Position numbers and translations under genes: made by a program
In this document: one piece after another, positions 1 through 9,141 of the stretch
Numbering within the stretch: position 1 is the stretch's first letter
How the letters are laid out: each line of letters begins with the position of its first letter
Assembly (NCBI RefSeq): GCF_019670125.1
Contig: NZ_AP023033.1
Coordinates: forward strand, 2,841,001 to 2,905,000
From: Agarivorans aestuarii
Lineage (GTDB): Bacteria; Pseudomonadota; Gammaproteobacteria; Enterobacterales; Celerinatantimonadaceae
Length of the DNA stretch: 64,000 nt
Direction: 5' to 3'
Notes under the pieces: model-generated
The model's input: the letters and a program-made list of their open reading frames with translations, nothing else
Database searches by the model: none
Told to the model about the DNA's origin: nothing

Positions 1-766
1 CTGCTTGTTCGCCAATTTTGGTTAAGGCAGCAACATGTCCATCGGCGAGATCCATCACGTGAATGTAATCGCGCACGCCAGTGCCATCAGGGGTAGGATA
101 ATCATCACCAAATACCGATAAGCTATCTCTACGCCCAACCGCAACTTGAGCAATAAATGGCATTAGGTTATTAGGAATACCTTGAGGATCTTCGCCCATT
201 AAGCCGCTAGGGTGAGCGCCTACAGGGTTAAAGTAGCGCAGTAAGGTAACGCTTAAGTCTGGTGCGGCTAATTGAATATCGCGATAGCACTCTTCAACCA
301 TAAATTTACTGCGGCCATAAGGATTAGTTACATCACCGGTTGGGGTGTTTTCATCAATCGGCATAACACTCGGCTCGCCATACACCGTTGCCGAAGAGCT
401 AAACACTATGCTCTTTACACCTGCTTTTCGCATCACATCGATAAGTACTAAGGAGCCATTAACGTTGTTGTCGTAGTATTCATAGGGTTTCTCAACCGAC
501 TCACCCACCGCTTTTAATCCCGCGAAGTGAATCACTGAATCAATCTGATGCTCGCTAAAAATCTTTTCTAGCACTGCACGGTCTCTAACATCCCCCTCGT
601 AAAAGGCGGGCTGCTGCTTGCTTAAGGTTTCGATGCGCGACAATACTTCGCGCTTACTGTTGCACAGGTTGTCTAAAATAATGGGCGTTAAACCAGCATT
701 AATCAGTTGTACACAGGTATGGCTGCCAATGTAGCCCATACCGCCTGTAACCAAGACCTTATTCAT
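1..766 (-). CDS. galE: UDP-glucose 4-epimerase (partial, 3' end beyond window)
   Basis: The gene is open from an ATG at 766 to the window edge (255 codons, no stop), so the C-terminal quarter or so is missing. The enzyme interconverts UDP-glucose and UDP-galactose in the cytoplasm. Directly visible are the N-terminal Rossmann motif GGMGYIGSH (residues 8-16), the [10 protein letters not shown] stretch, the SSSATVYG serine loop and the catalytic YGRSK motif (tyrosine near residue 148), all typical of GalE. A strong ribosome binding site (GGAGAAGG) lies just before the ATG. It is transcribed away from the acyl-CoA synthetase gene, and a GalR-like operator overlaps its probable promoter. UDP-galactose could feed either glycan locus in this window. 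Confidence 0.95.
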   Translation of the reverse strand, partial: MNKVLVTGGMGYIGSHTCVQLINAGLTPIILDNLCNSKREVLSRIETLSKQQPAFYEGDVRDRAVLEKIFSEHQIDSVIHFAGLKAVGESVEKPYEYYDNNVNGSLVLIDVMRKAGVKSIVFSSSATVYGEPSVMPIDENTPTGDVTNPYGRSKFMVEECYRDIQLAAPDLSVTLLRYFNPVGAHPSGLMGEDPQGIPNNLMPFIAQVAVGRRDSLSVFGDDYPTPDGTGVRDYIHVMDLADGHVAALTKIGEQA

Positions 767-838
767 TACCTTCTCCAAAATCTGTGCAATTAAAGATGCA
801 CCCAGTTCTCTTACAAACTGCTTTCACAGCCTCGAATA

Positions 839-867
839 AGTATATTGAAGCACGAAAGGGTAAACGT
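839..867 (-). promoter_or_regulatory. candidate galE promoter
   Basis: On the minus strand a TATACT -10 hexamer lies at 844-839. A 17-bp spacer places a weak -35 (ACGTTT) at about 867-862. The -35 region is covered by the GalR-like operator at 858-873, an arrangement that would allow repression. The -35 match is poor, so only the -10 is convincing. Confidence 0.4.
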
Positions 868-873
868 TTCCAC
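858..873 (+). promoter_or_regulatory. GalR/GalS-like operator, site 1
   Basis: GGGTAAACGTTTCCAC matches the E. coli GalR/GalS operator consensus GTGNAANCGNTTNCNC at every fixed position except the second. It lies 92 bp upstream of the galE start codon and overlaps the candidate -35 region. Confidence 0.55.
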
Positions 874-1114
874 TTTTAAATATAAAGTAATTGAGCTATT
901 AGCTATTTTTGCGGATCCGCTCAATTTTTAAAATCGTTTAGCGCTACTGTAAACTCCAACTATCATGGCCTTAAGCAACTAGAGGCAACTACTCACCAAG
1001 CCATGTAATAACTACCATTCATGGTTACTAATGAAATAATAAAACTGACCCTCCAAATGCAGACATTCCATTTTAGGGGGAAAACTTTCCCTAAACCATT
1101 TCCATTCACCAAAT

Positions 1115-1130
1115 GAGACAACGTTTACCC
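1115..1130 (-). promoter_or_regulatory. GalR/GalS-like operator, site 2
   Basis: On the minus strand this reads GGGTAAACGTTGTCTC, matching the GalR consensus except at positions 2 and 12. Its centre is 257 bp from site 1. The remainder of the 767-1385 gap holds only AT-rich sequence, a short GCGGATCCGC palindrome (about 916-925) and no convincing small gene. Confidence 0.4.
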
Positions 1131-1385
1131 AACAATAAGGCTAGCAGTAAATCCCATAAGGGGATCATGTTTCCTTGAGATATTCGAACAAACGGATGTT
1201 TTTGTACATAATTCGGACATATCCAGAGTTAACCCTGCATTTATTTGCTAAGCACCAGCATTTAGCTGCCAATTACCAAAGAATATTTCAAAACTGTTTA
1301 GCTTACACTTGTACGCTAAAATAAAACTCCCTAAAATAGCCGCCTTATTTTGGCTATTCGCCCTCATCCTCATAAAGGTAGAAAC

Positions 1386-3167
1386 ATGCAGCACATCGTT
1401 AACATGCTAAGCCAACAAGCTCAGCAGCAGTTAGATCAGGTGGCGCTAAAAATTTGGCGCAATCAAGCATGGCAGTGTTTTACATGGAAGGATTTTTCTC
1501 AGCAATGGACGCTAGTAGCAAAAGGCTTAATTAGTCTTGGTCATACCGAGCAACAAGCCGTAGCTATAATGTCTCCCAACATGCCAGAGTGGACTATTGC
1601 AGATCTAGGCATACTAGCTGCACGGGGCTGTGTGGTGCCTATCTACCCCACTAATACGCTAGAGCAGAGCCAATACATTATAGAAGACGCTAACTGCCAG
1701 ATCTTATTCGTAGGGCAAGAAGAACAAATTCACATTGGTTTAGAACTTCTAAATGCAGGGCGAATAAACACACTAATATGTTTTGAAGATAGCCAGCACA
1801 CAGAGCTTGAGAACGTACTCAGTTGGCAGCAGCTGCTGGAGCTGGGTGAGCAACAAGATAAGCTAATACTTGAGCAGCGCAGTGAGCGCATAACAATGAG
1901 CGATCTCGCAACCCTAATTTACACCTCTGGCACTACCGGTGAACCCAAAGGTGTAATGCTTGATCACGCTAACTTTGCAGCAGCTTTTGCCATGCATGAC
2001 CAGCGTTTAGATGTAAGGCCTGAGGATGTATCACTAAGCTTCTTACCGCTAAGCCATGTTTTTGAGCGAGCATGGACCTATTACATCTTGTACCGCGGCG
2101 CGAGCAATATCTATTTGGAAGACCCAGCACAAATTCAAGAAGCATTGCCACGCAGCCAAGCGACTTTAATGTGCAGCGTTCCACGCCTGTATGAAAAAAT
2201 CCACGCCGCTATCTTGCAAAAAGTAGCCGCTGCGCCAAAAACCAAGCAAGTATTGTTTAACTGGGCTTTGAATATCGCTCAGCAACGTTTGTCATTTAAA
2301 CAAGCAAACAAAGCGCCAAATGCACTGTTTAATTTGCGCTTTGCCTTAGCCAACAAACTAGTGCTCAAAAAACTACGGGCAATATTTGGTCCGGCCCGTT
2401 TGTTGCCCTGCTCAGGCGCTCGACTAGCCGATGACATCAACAGTTTTTTCCAAAGCTTAGACATCCCTATTAATTATGGATACGGCATGACCGAGTCTAC
2501 TGCGACCGTCTCTTGCTACAGTGAGAAGCAAAAGACCATTGGCAGTATTGGGCAACCTTTAGAGGCCTTACAAATTAAAATCTCAGAACAAGGAGAGATT
2601 TTAATTAAAGGTGACACGGTGATGCGCGGTTACTTTAACAAACCAAAAGCCACTGCAGAAACCATTGTTGATGGCTGGTTACATACTGGTGATGCAGGAA
2701 AGTTAGATACAGAAGGTAACTTGGTATTAACCGAGCGAATTAAGGAGCTAATGAAAACCTCCGGCGGTAAGTATATTGCACCGCAACGTGTCGAAGGCGC
2801 CTTGATTAGAGAGCCCTTATTTGAACAGGTGGCAATTATTGCCGATGCGCGCCACTTTGTGTCTGCGCTTATTGTGCCGGCATTTGAAGCCTTAGAAATG
2901 CATGCAAAACAACTCGGAATAAAATGGCAGCATCGTAACGAACTGCTAGAAAATGCCGAAATAAAAAGCCTTATTCAGGCTAGGCTTAAGCAAGTTCAAA
3001 CCAACTTAGCCAGATTTGAGCAGGTAAAACAATTTACCCTATTGCCACGTGAATTTTGCATGAAGCAAGGTGAGCTTACTCCAACGTTAAAACTTCGACG
3101 AGCCGTGATTGAAAGCCGCTTTGCCGAGCAGATTAGCGCGATGTACGCAGAGCCAAAAACAGCTTAA
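1386..3167 (+). CDS. long-chain acyl-CoA synthetase (AMP-forming, FAA1/FadD15-like)
   Basis: A 593-residue adenylate-forming enzyme expected to activate long-chain fatty acids to acyl-CoA through an acyl-AMP intermediate. It shows the P-loop-like YTSGTTGEPKG motif (about residues 179-189), GYGMTES (about 366), LHTGD (about 430) and the C-terminal SGGKYIAP segment with the hinge/catalytic lysine region (about 460). Overall resemblance is to the COG1022 long-chain group rather than to FadD. A longer reading from a TTG at 1350 is possible, but the ATG at 1386 is preceded by AAAGGTAG at good spacing and gives a normal N-terminus, so I use it. It stands alone, diverges from galE and ends in a strong bidirectional terminator. 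The substrate chain length cannot be told from the sequence. Confidence 0.9.
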   Translation: MQHIVNMLSQQAQQQLDQVALKIWRNQAWQCFTWKDFSQQWTLVAKGLISLGHTEQQAVAIMSPNMPEWTIADLGILAARGCVVPIYPTNTLEQSQYIIEDANCQILFVGQEEQIHIGLELLNAGRINTLICFEDSQHTELENVLSWQQLLELGEQQDKLILEQRSERITMSDLATLIYTSGTTGEPKGVMLDHANFAAAFAMHDQRLDVRPEDVSLSFLPLSHVFERAWTYYILYRGASNIYLEDPAQIQEALPRSQATLMCSVPRLYEKIHAAILQKVAAAPKTKQVLFNWALNIAQQRLSFKQANKAPNALFNLRFALANKLVLKKLRAIFGPARLLPCSGARLADDINSFFQSLDIPINYGYGMTESTATVSCYSEKQKTIGSIGQPLEALQIKISEQGEILIKGDTVMRGYFNKPKATAETIVDGWLHTGDAGKLDTEGNLVLTERIKELMKTSGGKYIAPQRVEGALIREPLFEQVAIIADARHFVSALIVPAFEALEMHAKQLGIKWQHRNELLENAEIKSLIQARLKQVQTNLARFEQVKQFTLLPREFCMKQGELTPTLKLRRAVIESRFAEQISAMYAEPKTA

Positions 3168-3177
3168 ACAATAAATG

Positions 3178-3203
3178 AAAAAGGCGCTTTAAGCGCCTTT
3201 TTT
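3178..3203. terminator. bidirectional rho-independent terminator
   Basis: AAGGCGC-TTTAA-type hairpin (AAAAGGCGCT/AGCGCCTTTT) with an A-run on one side and a T-run on the other. It lies between two convergent genes and should end both the acyl-CoA synthetase transcript and the long pgl-like operon. Confidence 0.85.
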
Positions 3204-3211
3204 ATTGCTGA

Positions 3212-3595
3212 CTAATCTTCCCAATTAGCCCGCATACTTTCGATAGTCTCTTGGCTTACCCCATGAATATTGGGATAAACTGCGCTACATACTCGCACCT
3301 CTAGCTTTGCTTGGTACTTATCAGCCAGCTCTCTGTAGACCTGCATTTCCCATTGCTTAACAAAGGTATTGGCTACCACTACATTGCTACCTTTAGCTAG
3401 GTGGTATTCGGTTTGTTGCTGGCACCATTGATGTGCCAGCCCAATATCTTCGGCGCAATAATTATATGTGCCTTGTTTATCAACAAAGTACATATCAGCT
3501 TCTAGATGAACAGCATCTAAAGTGGCGGCTAAGGTAGACTTGCCGCTACCGGGCAAACCTCGAATCAGAGTTAGCCTTAACGGCTGCTTATTCAA
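3212..3595 (-). CDS. small P-loop ATPase/kinase, AAA_33 (N4BP2L-like)
   Basis: A 127-residue protein with a Walker A motif GLPGSGKST (about residues 14-22), a middle AH-WC segment and a VVVANT-FVKQWEM segment. Together these resemble the small AAA_33/N4BP2-like polynucleotide-kinase-related proteins. Its substrate is unknown. The start is a TTG placed directly after, and in the same frame as, the TAG stop of the upstream pglF gene; AAGG lies 11 nt upstream, and no ATG precedes the Walker motif. It is the last gene of the pgl-like operon and is translationally adjacent to pglF. A role in glycan synthesis is not shown by anything in the sequence; co-transcription could be incidental. Confidence 0.75.
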   Translation of the reverse strand: MNKQPLRLTLIRGLPGSGKSTLAATLDAVHLEADMYFVDKQGTYNYCAEDIGLAHQWCQQQTEYHLAKGSNVVVANTFVKQWEMQVYRELADKYQAKLEVRVCSAVYPNIHGVSQETIESMRANWED

Positions 3596-5494
3596 CTACG
3601 AAACAGCCTTAAGTAATGGTGTCTCTTGCTCTTGGCAATACGCTAATGGCGCTTGTTTTAATAATGCGATCACCGCTTGCTCGTCCATCGCTTCGCACGC
3701 TTGGTTTAGCTCATCAAACAAAGCCATCAACTCTGCCCAAGGCATAAAGCTCTCATTGGCTGTAAGAATACGAGGGTGATCGGTTGGTCGCTCATCATCG
3801 CCCACCAGCAACTCTTCATACAGCTTCTCGCCAGGGCGCAATCCAGTATATTTAAGCTCAATATCACCATCAGGATTGGCTTCATCCCTTACTTCCAACC
3901 CAGAAAGATGAACCATGCGTTTAGCAAGCTCAGCAATTTTCACTGGTTCGCCCATGTCCAAAACAAACACTTCTCCGCCCGTAGCCATAGACCCAGCTTG
4001 AATCACTAACTGAGCGGCTTCCGGAATGGTCATAAAATAACGAATAATATCGGGATGGGTAATGGTTAAATCTTCGCCTTTACGAATTTGCTCTTTAAAC
4101 AGGGGGATTACTGAGCCAGAAGACCCCAGAACATTACCAAAGCGAACCATGCTAATAGTGGTCTCGGATTGGTGATCGGCCAAGCTTTGCATCACTAATT
4201 CGGCTAAGCGTTTCGTAGCGCCCATTACATTGGTCGGTCGCACCGCTTTGTCCGTTGAAACCAATACAAAGGTGCTTACCTTGGCTTTAATTGCCGCCTG
4301 AGCAATATTGTATGAGCCAAACACATTATTACATACGCCCTCAACAACATTTTGTTCCACCAATGGCACATGCTTGTAGGCCGCGGCATGGTATACCGTG
4401 TCTACCTTATTTGCTTTCATCATCGCGCTTAAGCGCGGTAAATGCTGAACCGAGATCATTAAGGGGACTAGTTCAACATTAAGCGCTAACGCTTCACAGC
4501 GTTTAATAAGTTCACGTTCAATTTCATACAAAGCAACCTCAGAGCGCTCAACCAACAACAAACGCTTAGGCCTAAACTGAACAATTTGGCGACAAAGCTC
4601 AGAGCCAATAGAACCACCAGCACCACTTACCAATACAGTTTTATGGCGAATAGAGCTGTCCATTAAGTGGCTATCAGGGCTGACAGCTTCACGTCCTAAT
4701 AAATCTTCAATATCCACTTCTTTAATTTGGTCAACCTTAGCTTCTCCGGTCACCAAGTCGTTTAAGCGAGGTACGGTGAGCACCTCAATATTCAAATCAG
4801 CTAGAGAGCTAAGAATCTCAGAGCGGCGTTTTTTACCGGCGTTGGGGATCGCCAATAATACTTTGTCCACATGAAAACGACGGATTAGCATAGGAAGTTG
4901 CTGAGGAGGATAAACGGTTAAACCGTGAATCAGTGAATGCCGCAATTCCTTTTTATCATCAATAAATGCGAGCGCTTGAAAATCATCCCCTTGGCCAATG
5001 GCTTGCAGTAGCTGGCGACCACTATCACCAGCACCAAAAATAATCACATTTTGTTTAGTGCTATTTTCTAACCAAACAAACAAGTAACGAACCGCAAAAC
5101 GCACACCACCACACATAATCACGCCAAAGGCTAAATAGATAAATGGTGCAGTTCTTGGGATAACCGCTTGAAAATAAAATGAGGTAACAATCATTAAAAG
5201 GGTGGCAAGGGCAAAACTAAACAAGATTGCTTGTAGGTTTTTTTCGTTAATATATCGTAGCACCGCCCGGTAAAGACCAAAGTACCAAAAGCCTGCCAAG
5301 GTTGTAAAAATCACCGAGCCAAAGGTTATCCAGGTTGGCGTATCAGAAAAATAATGATGGCTTTCAAAGCGCACCCACAGTGCGCCCCAAAAAGCTAAGC
5401 TTAAAAAGACTATGTCGAGCGAAAAAATAAGCGCAACTTTTTGTCGGCGACTTGGCCGCTCGAATAAACTCATCAAATTAAATTGCGGTAACAT
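3596..5494 (-). CDS. pglF: membrane UDP-GlcNAc 4,6-dehydratase (PglF/WbpM/CapD family)
   Basis: A 632-residue inner-membrane enzyme with about four N-terminal transmembrane segments (residues 20-130). A first nucleotide-binding fold follows (GAGDSG about 154), then the catalytic short-chain-dehydrogenase-like domain with GAGGSIG at 291-297, STDKAVRP at 413-420 and MxxxK (Met424, Lys428) replacing the usual YxxxK. That Met substitution is the hallmark of the WbpM/PglF/FlaA1 dehydratases. It should convert UDP-GlcNAc to the 4-keto-6-deoxy sugar, the first step of bacillosamine synthesis. PglE, PglD and PglC homologues lie immediately upstream in the same operon, which is why I use the pgl name rather than wbpM. 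Confidence 0.9.
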   Translation of the reverse strand: MLPQFNLMSLFERPSRRQKVALIFSLDIVFLSLAFWGALWVRFESHHYFSDTPTWITFGSVIFTTLAGFWYFGLYRAVLRYINEKNLQAILFSFALATLLMIVTSFYFQAVIPRTAPFIYLAFGVIMCGGVRFAVRYLFVWLENSTKQNVIIFGAGDSGRQLLQAIGQGDDFQALAFIDDKKELRHSLIHGLTVYPPQQLPMLIRRFHVDKVLLAIPNAGKKRRSEILSSLADLNIEVLTVPRLNDLVTGEAKVDQIKEVDIEDLLGREAVSPDSHLMDSSIRHKTVLVSGAGGSIGSELCRQIVQFRPKRLLLVERSEVALYEIERELIKRCEALALNVELVPLMISVQHLPRLSAMMKANKVDTVYHAAAYKHVPLVEQNVVEGVCNNVFGSYNIAQAAIKAKVSTFVLVSTDKAVRPTNVMGATKRLAELVMQSLADHQSETTISMVRFGNVLGSSGSVIPLFKEQIRKGEDLTITHPDIIRYFMTIPEAAQLVIQAGSMATGGEVFVLDMGEPVKIAELAKRMVHLSGLEVRDEANPDGDIELKYTGLRPGEKLYEELLVGDDERPTDHPRILTANESFMPWAELMALFDELNQACEAMDEQAVIALLKQAPLAYCQEQETPLLKAVS

Positions 5495-5520
5495 CTAAAT
5501 TCCTTTTTAGACAAATATCG

Positions 5521-6696
5521 TCAAACAAGCATTTCTGCGGACATGCGGCTTAAACAATCCTGAACAAGCTCGCAAACATGCTGCATGTCTTGGGTGGTGA
5601 TTGTTGGGTGCACCATAAACATAATGGCACTGTCACTTAAGTGCTTGGCATTAGCTAATGGCAGCTTCGGTCGAACATCTAAACCATCGAAGGCCTTTTC
5701 CAAGTAAACTTCACCGCAACTGCCTTGCATACAAGGTACACCTGCAGCATTTAAACTGTCGATAATTTGGTCGCGACTTATGCTGTTTTGGCCTTTATCA
5801 ACAAAGGCATAAAACTTATAAAAAGCATGTTGAATATGCTCGGGTACTTGAGGAACAGTAATAAAAGGGAATAGCGCTAAACAACTAGCCAGTTGCTGAG
5901 CATTGGCTTGTCGCTGTTGCTGCCATTCAGTCATGCGAGTTAGCTGAATTCGGCCAATAGCTGCTTGCATCTCAGTCATCCGCCAATTGCTACCAATACT
6001 CTCGTGTAACCAACGAAATCCTGGCGGGTGCGCTTTATTAAACACGGTATCGTAAGACTTACCATGGTCTTTATACGACCACATTTTTTCCCACAAAGCC
6101 TTATCATTGGTGGTCACCATGCCACCCTCACCACCAGTGGTCATAATCTTGTCTTGGCAAAATGACCAAGCAGCGACATCGCCCAATCCACCTACTGGCT
6201 TACCACGATAAAGGGCGCCATGAGCTTGGGCGCAGTCTTCAATCACAAACAGCTTATGTTGTTGGGCTAGCTGATTAATCGCATCCATATCGCAAGGCCA
6301 ACCAGCGAGGTGCACACAAATAATCGCTTTGGTTTTATTGCTAAAAACGGCTTGAATAGTTCCTGGGGTGATATTTTGGCTAGAGAGATCAACATCGGCA
6401 AAAACAGGTTTAGCACCAACATTAACGATAGCGCTGGCCGAAGCAATAAAAGTGCGCGAGGTAACCACAACTTCATCACCAGCGGCAATGCCTAAGGCCC
6501 GGAGAGCTAACTCTAACGCTAAGGTGCCATTTGCAACAGCAACTGCAAAATTGGTTTCTGCCCAAGCAGCAAATTCTTTCTCAAAGGTTTTGCCTTGGGT
6601 ACCGGTCCAGTAGTTAACTTTATTTGATAGCAGTACATCACTTACAGCTTGAGCTTCCTGCTCTGTAAAGCTTGGCCAAGAAGGTAAATCTCGCAT
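5521..6696 (-). CDS. pglE: PLP-dependent sugar aminotransferase, DegT/DnrJ/EryC1 family (PglE-like)
   Basis: A 391-residue aminotransferase expected to put an amino group on C4 of UDP-4-keto-6-deoxy-GlcNAc, giving UDP-4-amino-4,6-dideoxy-GlcNAc. The family features are clear: NGTLALELAL near the N-terminus (phosphate binding), EDCAQAHGA (about 153-161) and the PLP-binding lysine in SFCQDK (Lys183) followed by TTGGEGG. Its position between the dehydratase PglF and the acetyltransferase PglD supports the bacillosamine assignment. The start ATG at 6696 leaves a normal N-terminus. Substrate specificity is inferred from context. Confidence 0.88.
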   Translation of the reverse strand: MRDLPSWPSFTEQEAQAVSDVLLSNKVNYWTGTQGKTFEKEFAAWAETNFAVAVANGTLALELALRALGIAAGDEVVVTSRTFIASASAIVNVGAKPVFADVDLSSQNITPGTIQAVFSNKTKAIICVHLAGWPCDMDAINQLAQQHKLFVIEDCAQAHGALYRGKPVGGLGDVAAWSFCQDKIMTTGGEGGMVTTNDKALWEKMWSYKDHGKSYDTVFNKAHPPGFRWLHESIGSNWRMTEMQAAIGRIQLTRMTEWQQQRQANAQQLASCLALFPFITVPQVPEHIQHAFYKFYAFVDKGQNSISRDQIIDSLNAAGVPCMQGSCGEVYLEKAFDGLDVRPKLPLANAKHLSDSAIMFMVHPTITTQDMQHVCELVQDCLSRMSAEMLV

Positions 6697-6775
6697 TTTT
6701 ACTTTTTTTAGTCCTTTAAAACACCTTCCTTATATTGCTGTAAAACTACTCAATCTACAACTTTAGTAGTGTGAA

Positions 6776-7396
6776 TTAAGGTGTTTTAGCTGGGTTACCG
6801 AACACTTTTTCAGCAGACTTCACATCTTTTACCACTACCGCCCCAGCCCCTACCAACACTCGCTCCTTAATGACAATTCCCTGAATAACACAACAGCCAA
6901 TTCCTAACATACTTTCGTCTCCTACACTCACCTCTCCGGCTAGGTGAACACCTGGGCAAACATGCACACAATCACCTAACTGAGCATCGTGATCAACTGA
7001 GCTATTATGATTTATAATATTACCGATACCTAAACTAGCCCCTACACTTATTGTTGAGTTAGCCATTACTACACTCCCCTCACCAAGTCGCGCCGAGGCA
7101 CACACATGGGCTTTAGGGTGAATCAGTATCGGTAGTTTGAGGCCTAACTGCAGAAGCTGCTGTAAACGGCTAAAGCGTGTCGAATTATTGCCAATAGCAA
7201 CGTGCACATCGTAATCGGTATTAGTGGTGAAAAAATTGAGCATCTCAGTCCAACCGCCAATCACTTGGCAACCTTCGGTTTCGCCAAGCTCTTGCCAGCG
7301 CTCATCAAACAAACAAATAGTTTGATAACCTAGCTGCTTAGCTAGCTCCACAACAACTTTGGCGTGTCCTCCGGCACCATAAATAGCTAATTTCAT
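6776..7396 (-). CDS. pglD: sugar N-acetyltransferase, NeuD/PglD family
   Basis: A 206-residue protein with an N-terminal Rossmann-like domain (IYGAGGHAKVV, residues 4-14) that binds the UDP-sugar. A C-terminal left-handed beta-helix of hexapeptide repeats follows (from about residue 95) and carries the acetyl-CoA site. The HNSSVDHDAQLGD stretch contains the histidine used as base in PglD. It should acetylate the C4 amino group to give UDP-N,N'-diacetylbacillosamine. The start overlaps the stop of pglC by 4 bp. NeuD sialic-acid O-acetyltransferases look similar, but no sialic acid genes are present. Confidence 0.88.
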   Translation of the reverse strand: MKLAIYGAGGHAKVVVELAKQLGYQTICLFDERWQELGETEGCQVIGGWTEMLNFFTTNTDYDVHVAIGNNSTRFSRLQQLLQLGLKLPILIHPKAHVCASARLGEGSVVMANSTISVGASLGIGNIINHNSSVDHDAQLGDCVHVCPGVHLAGEVSVGDESMLGIGCCVIQGIVIKERVLVGAGAVVVKDVKSAEKVFGNPAKTP

Positions 7397-8004
7397 GATC
7401 CACTGTTCCCAGTAAATTTGCTCATGGTTGCCTCGCCCTCTGCACTCACACCGTCTTTCACAAACACCTTTTTCACGGTAAGTATCAGTATTTTGATATC
7501 CAAGATAAGCGAGCGATTATTAACGTACCAAACGTCCAGCTCAAATTTCTCCTGCCAGCTTAATGCGTTACGACCATTAATTTGCGCCCAACCGGTTATC
7601 CCAGGTTTAACATCATGCCGCTTTGCTTGCTCAACCGAGTACAGGGGTAAATACTCCATAAGCAATGGGCGTGGCCCCACAAAACTCATTTCACCTTTTA
7701 CAATATTCCACAATTCTGGCAGTTCATCAGCGCTACTTGCTCGAAGTGCACGGCCAAATGAGCCTAGTCGTTCTGCGTCGGAGAGTAAGTTACCTTGAGC
7801 ATCTTTATCATCGCGCATGCTGCGAAACTTAATCATATTAAACGCTTTACCGTGTAAACCAGGGCGCAGCTGAGTGAAAAAAATGGGTTTACCAAGCTTT
7901 GAGGCTACCTGCCAGCAGAGTAATAAAAATAAAGGAGACAATAACACCAACAAAATTGCCGCAGTGATCCGTTCAAAAAAGTAAAACACCTTGTCCTTAA
8001 ACAA
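7393..8004 (-). CDS. pglC: initiating sugar-phosphate transferase (PglC-like, small polyprenyl-P phosphoglycosyltransferase)
   Basis: A 203-residue monotopic membrane enzyme with one N-terminal hydrophobic segment (residues 13-32) and the bacterial sugar transferase domain. Visible motifs are KFRSMRDD, the DELPELWNI-KGEMSFVGPRPL block and KPGITGWAQINGR. The small size matches PglC rather than the large WbaP/WcaJ type. It should move diNAcBac-1-phosphate to undecaprenyl phosphate, starting the glycan of this locus. The start is TTG, supported by a GGAGAGAG ribosome binding site; it directly follows the TAG stop of the upstream glycosyltransferase. Confidence 0.9.
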   Translation of the reverse strand: MFKDKVFYFFERITAAILLVLLSPLFLLLCWQVASKLGKPIFFTQLRPGLHGKAFNMIKFRSMRDDKDAQGNLLSDAERLGSFGRALRASSADELPELWNIVKGEMSFVGPRPLLMEYLPLYSVEQAKRHDVKPGITGWAQINGRNALSWQEKFELDVWYVNNRSLILDIKILILTVKKVFVKDGVSAEGEATMSKFTGNSGS

Positions 8005-9141
8005 CTAACTCTCTCCATCCATGTATTGCAAGATTTGTTGATTAACCAAACGAACGTCGTAACGCTGCTCTGCTAGCTGACGGCTTTCAGCGGCTTGTTG
8101 AGTAAGCAGCTCAGGTTGCTCAAAATAACGTTTTAGAGCCTCAACTAATGAATCGACACTTTGCGGCTGCACGAGATAACCATTCACCCCATCCGTCACG
8201 GTTTCTCTGCAGCCTGGCGCATCGGTGGTAACAATTGCTCGGCCGCAACTCATTGCTTCCAAAACCGTTCGAGGCGTCCCCTCACGGTAAGATGGCAGAA
8301 CATAAACATGGCATTGAGCAATTAAGCCTGCCACATCCTCTATTCGACCGTGATACTTAACAGTACCTTCTTCAACCCAAGTATCTAAATCTGCTTGAGC
8401 AATCGCGCTTGGGTTATCATCAATCCAACCAGCCAAATGAAAAACACATTGGTAACCTTGCTGTTTAAGCTTTTGGGCAGCAGCGGCGTACTCTTCAACA
8501 CCTTTATCTTTAAGCAGCCGAGCAATCAACAAAAAGTGTATTTGGGGATGTTGGCTATCTATTACTGGTAATTTTAGCAACGGGAAACGCGCTAAATTAA
8601 TCCCAGAGCCGTTAATTAGCTTGGTTTTTTTATCTGGAACTAAGCCTTTATCAACAAACAGTTTGCGATCATCGGGGTTTTGAAAAAACACCCCGTTTGA
8701 GCAGGCTAAGCCTGATTTATACATAAGATTAACTAGGATATGCAGCACTTTTTGTTTAGTTGTATTCTGCTGAGTAAATACGTAACCCAAACCGGTAATC
8801 ATCGAGTAAACACTTTTTACACCAGCCAATCGCGCGGAAAGCGCTCCATAGATGACCGGCTTTATGGTATAAGCAAGCGTTTGCTGAGGTTGTAGGCTTC
8901 GAATTAAACGATAAAGTGACCACACACTGGCAGCATCTTTTAGTGGATTTAAACCAGTACGTTGTAAGGCATAAACATGCGGTGTAATGCCCAATTCAAG
9001 CAGGGCTTTTTTCTGCTCTAGAGAAAAGTCAGGCGCTGCAATATGCACTTCTTTACCCTGCTGCCGCATCGCTTTAAGCAAATCACCACGAAAGCTTAAA
9101 ATGGAATCAGCAAAGCTGGCGATGACCAGAACTCGCTTCAC
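8005..9141 (-). CDS. GT4 glycosyltransferase (PglA-like)
   Basis: A 378-residue GT-B fold transferase. The N-terminal half begins with RVLVIASFADSILSFRGDL, typical of the PglA/WbnH group. The C-terminal half has the GT4 signature with SYREGTPRTVLEAMSCGRAIVTTDAPGC (glutamates binding the nucleotide-sugar). By position just before pglC it is the best candidate for adding the second sugar, a HexNAc in Campylobacter PglA, to polyprenyl-PP-diNAcBac. It starts at a GTG overlapping the previous stop (GTGA). The donor and linkage are inference. Confidence 0.8.
   Translation of the reverse strand: MKRVLVIASFADSILSFRGDLLKAMRQQGKEVHIAAPDFSLEQKKALLELGITPHVYALQRTGLNPLKDAASVWSLYRLIRSLQPQQTLAYTIKPVIYGALSARLAGVKSVYSMITGLGYVFTQQNTTKQKVLHILVNLMYKSGLACSNGVFFQNPDDRKLFVDKGLVPDKKTKLINGSGINLARFPLLKLPVIDSQHPQIHFLLIARLLKDKGVEEYAAAAQKLKQQGYQCVFHLAGWIDDNPSAIAQADLDTWVEEGTVKYHGRIEDVAGLIAQCHVYVLPSYREGTPRTVLEAMSCGRAIVTTDAPGCRETVTDGVNGYLVQPQSVDSLVEALKRYFEQPELLTQQAAESRQLAEQRYDVRLVNQQILQYMDGES

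Noticed and set aside
3212-5494. pglF and the P-loop kinase as one gene broken by a nonsense mutation
   Set aside because: The two are in one frame across TAG, but PglF has full family length and the kinase has full small-kinase length, so two genes are more likely than a broken fusion.
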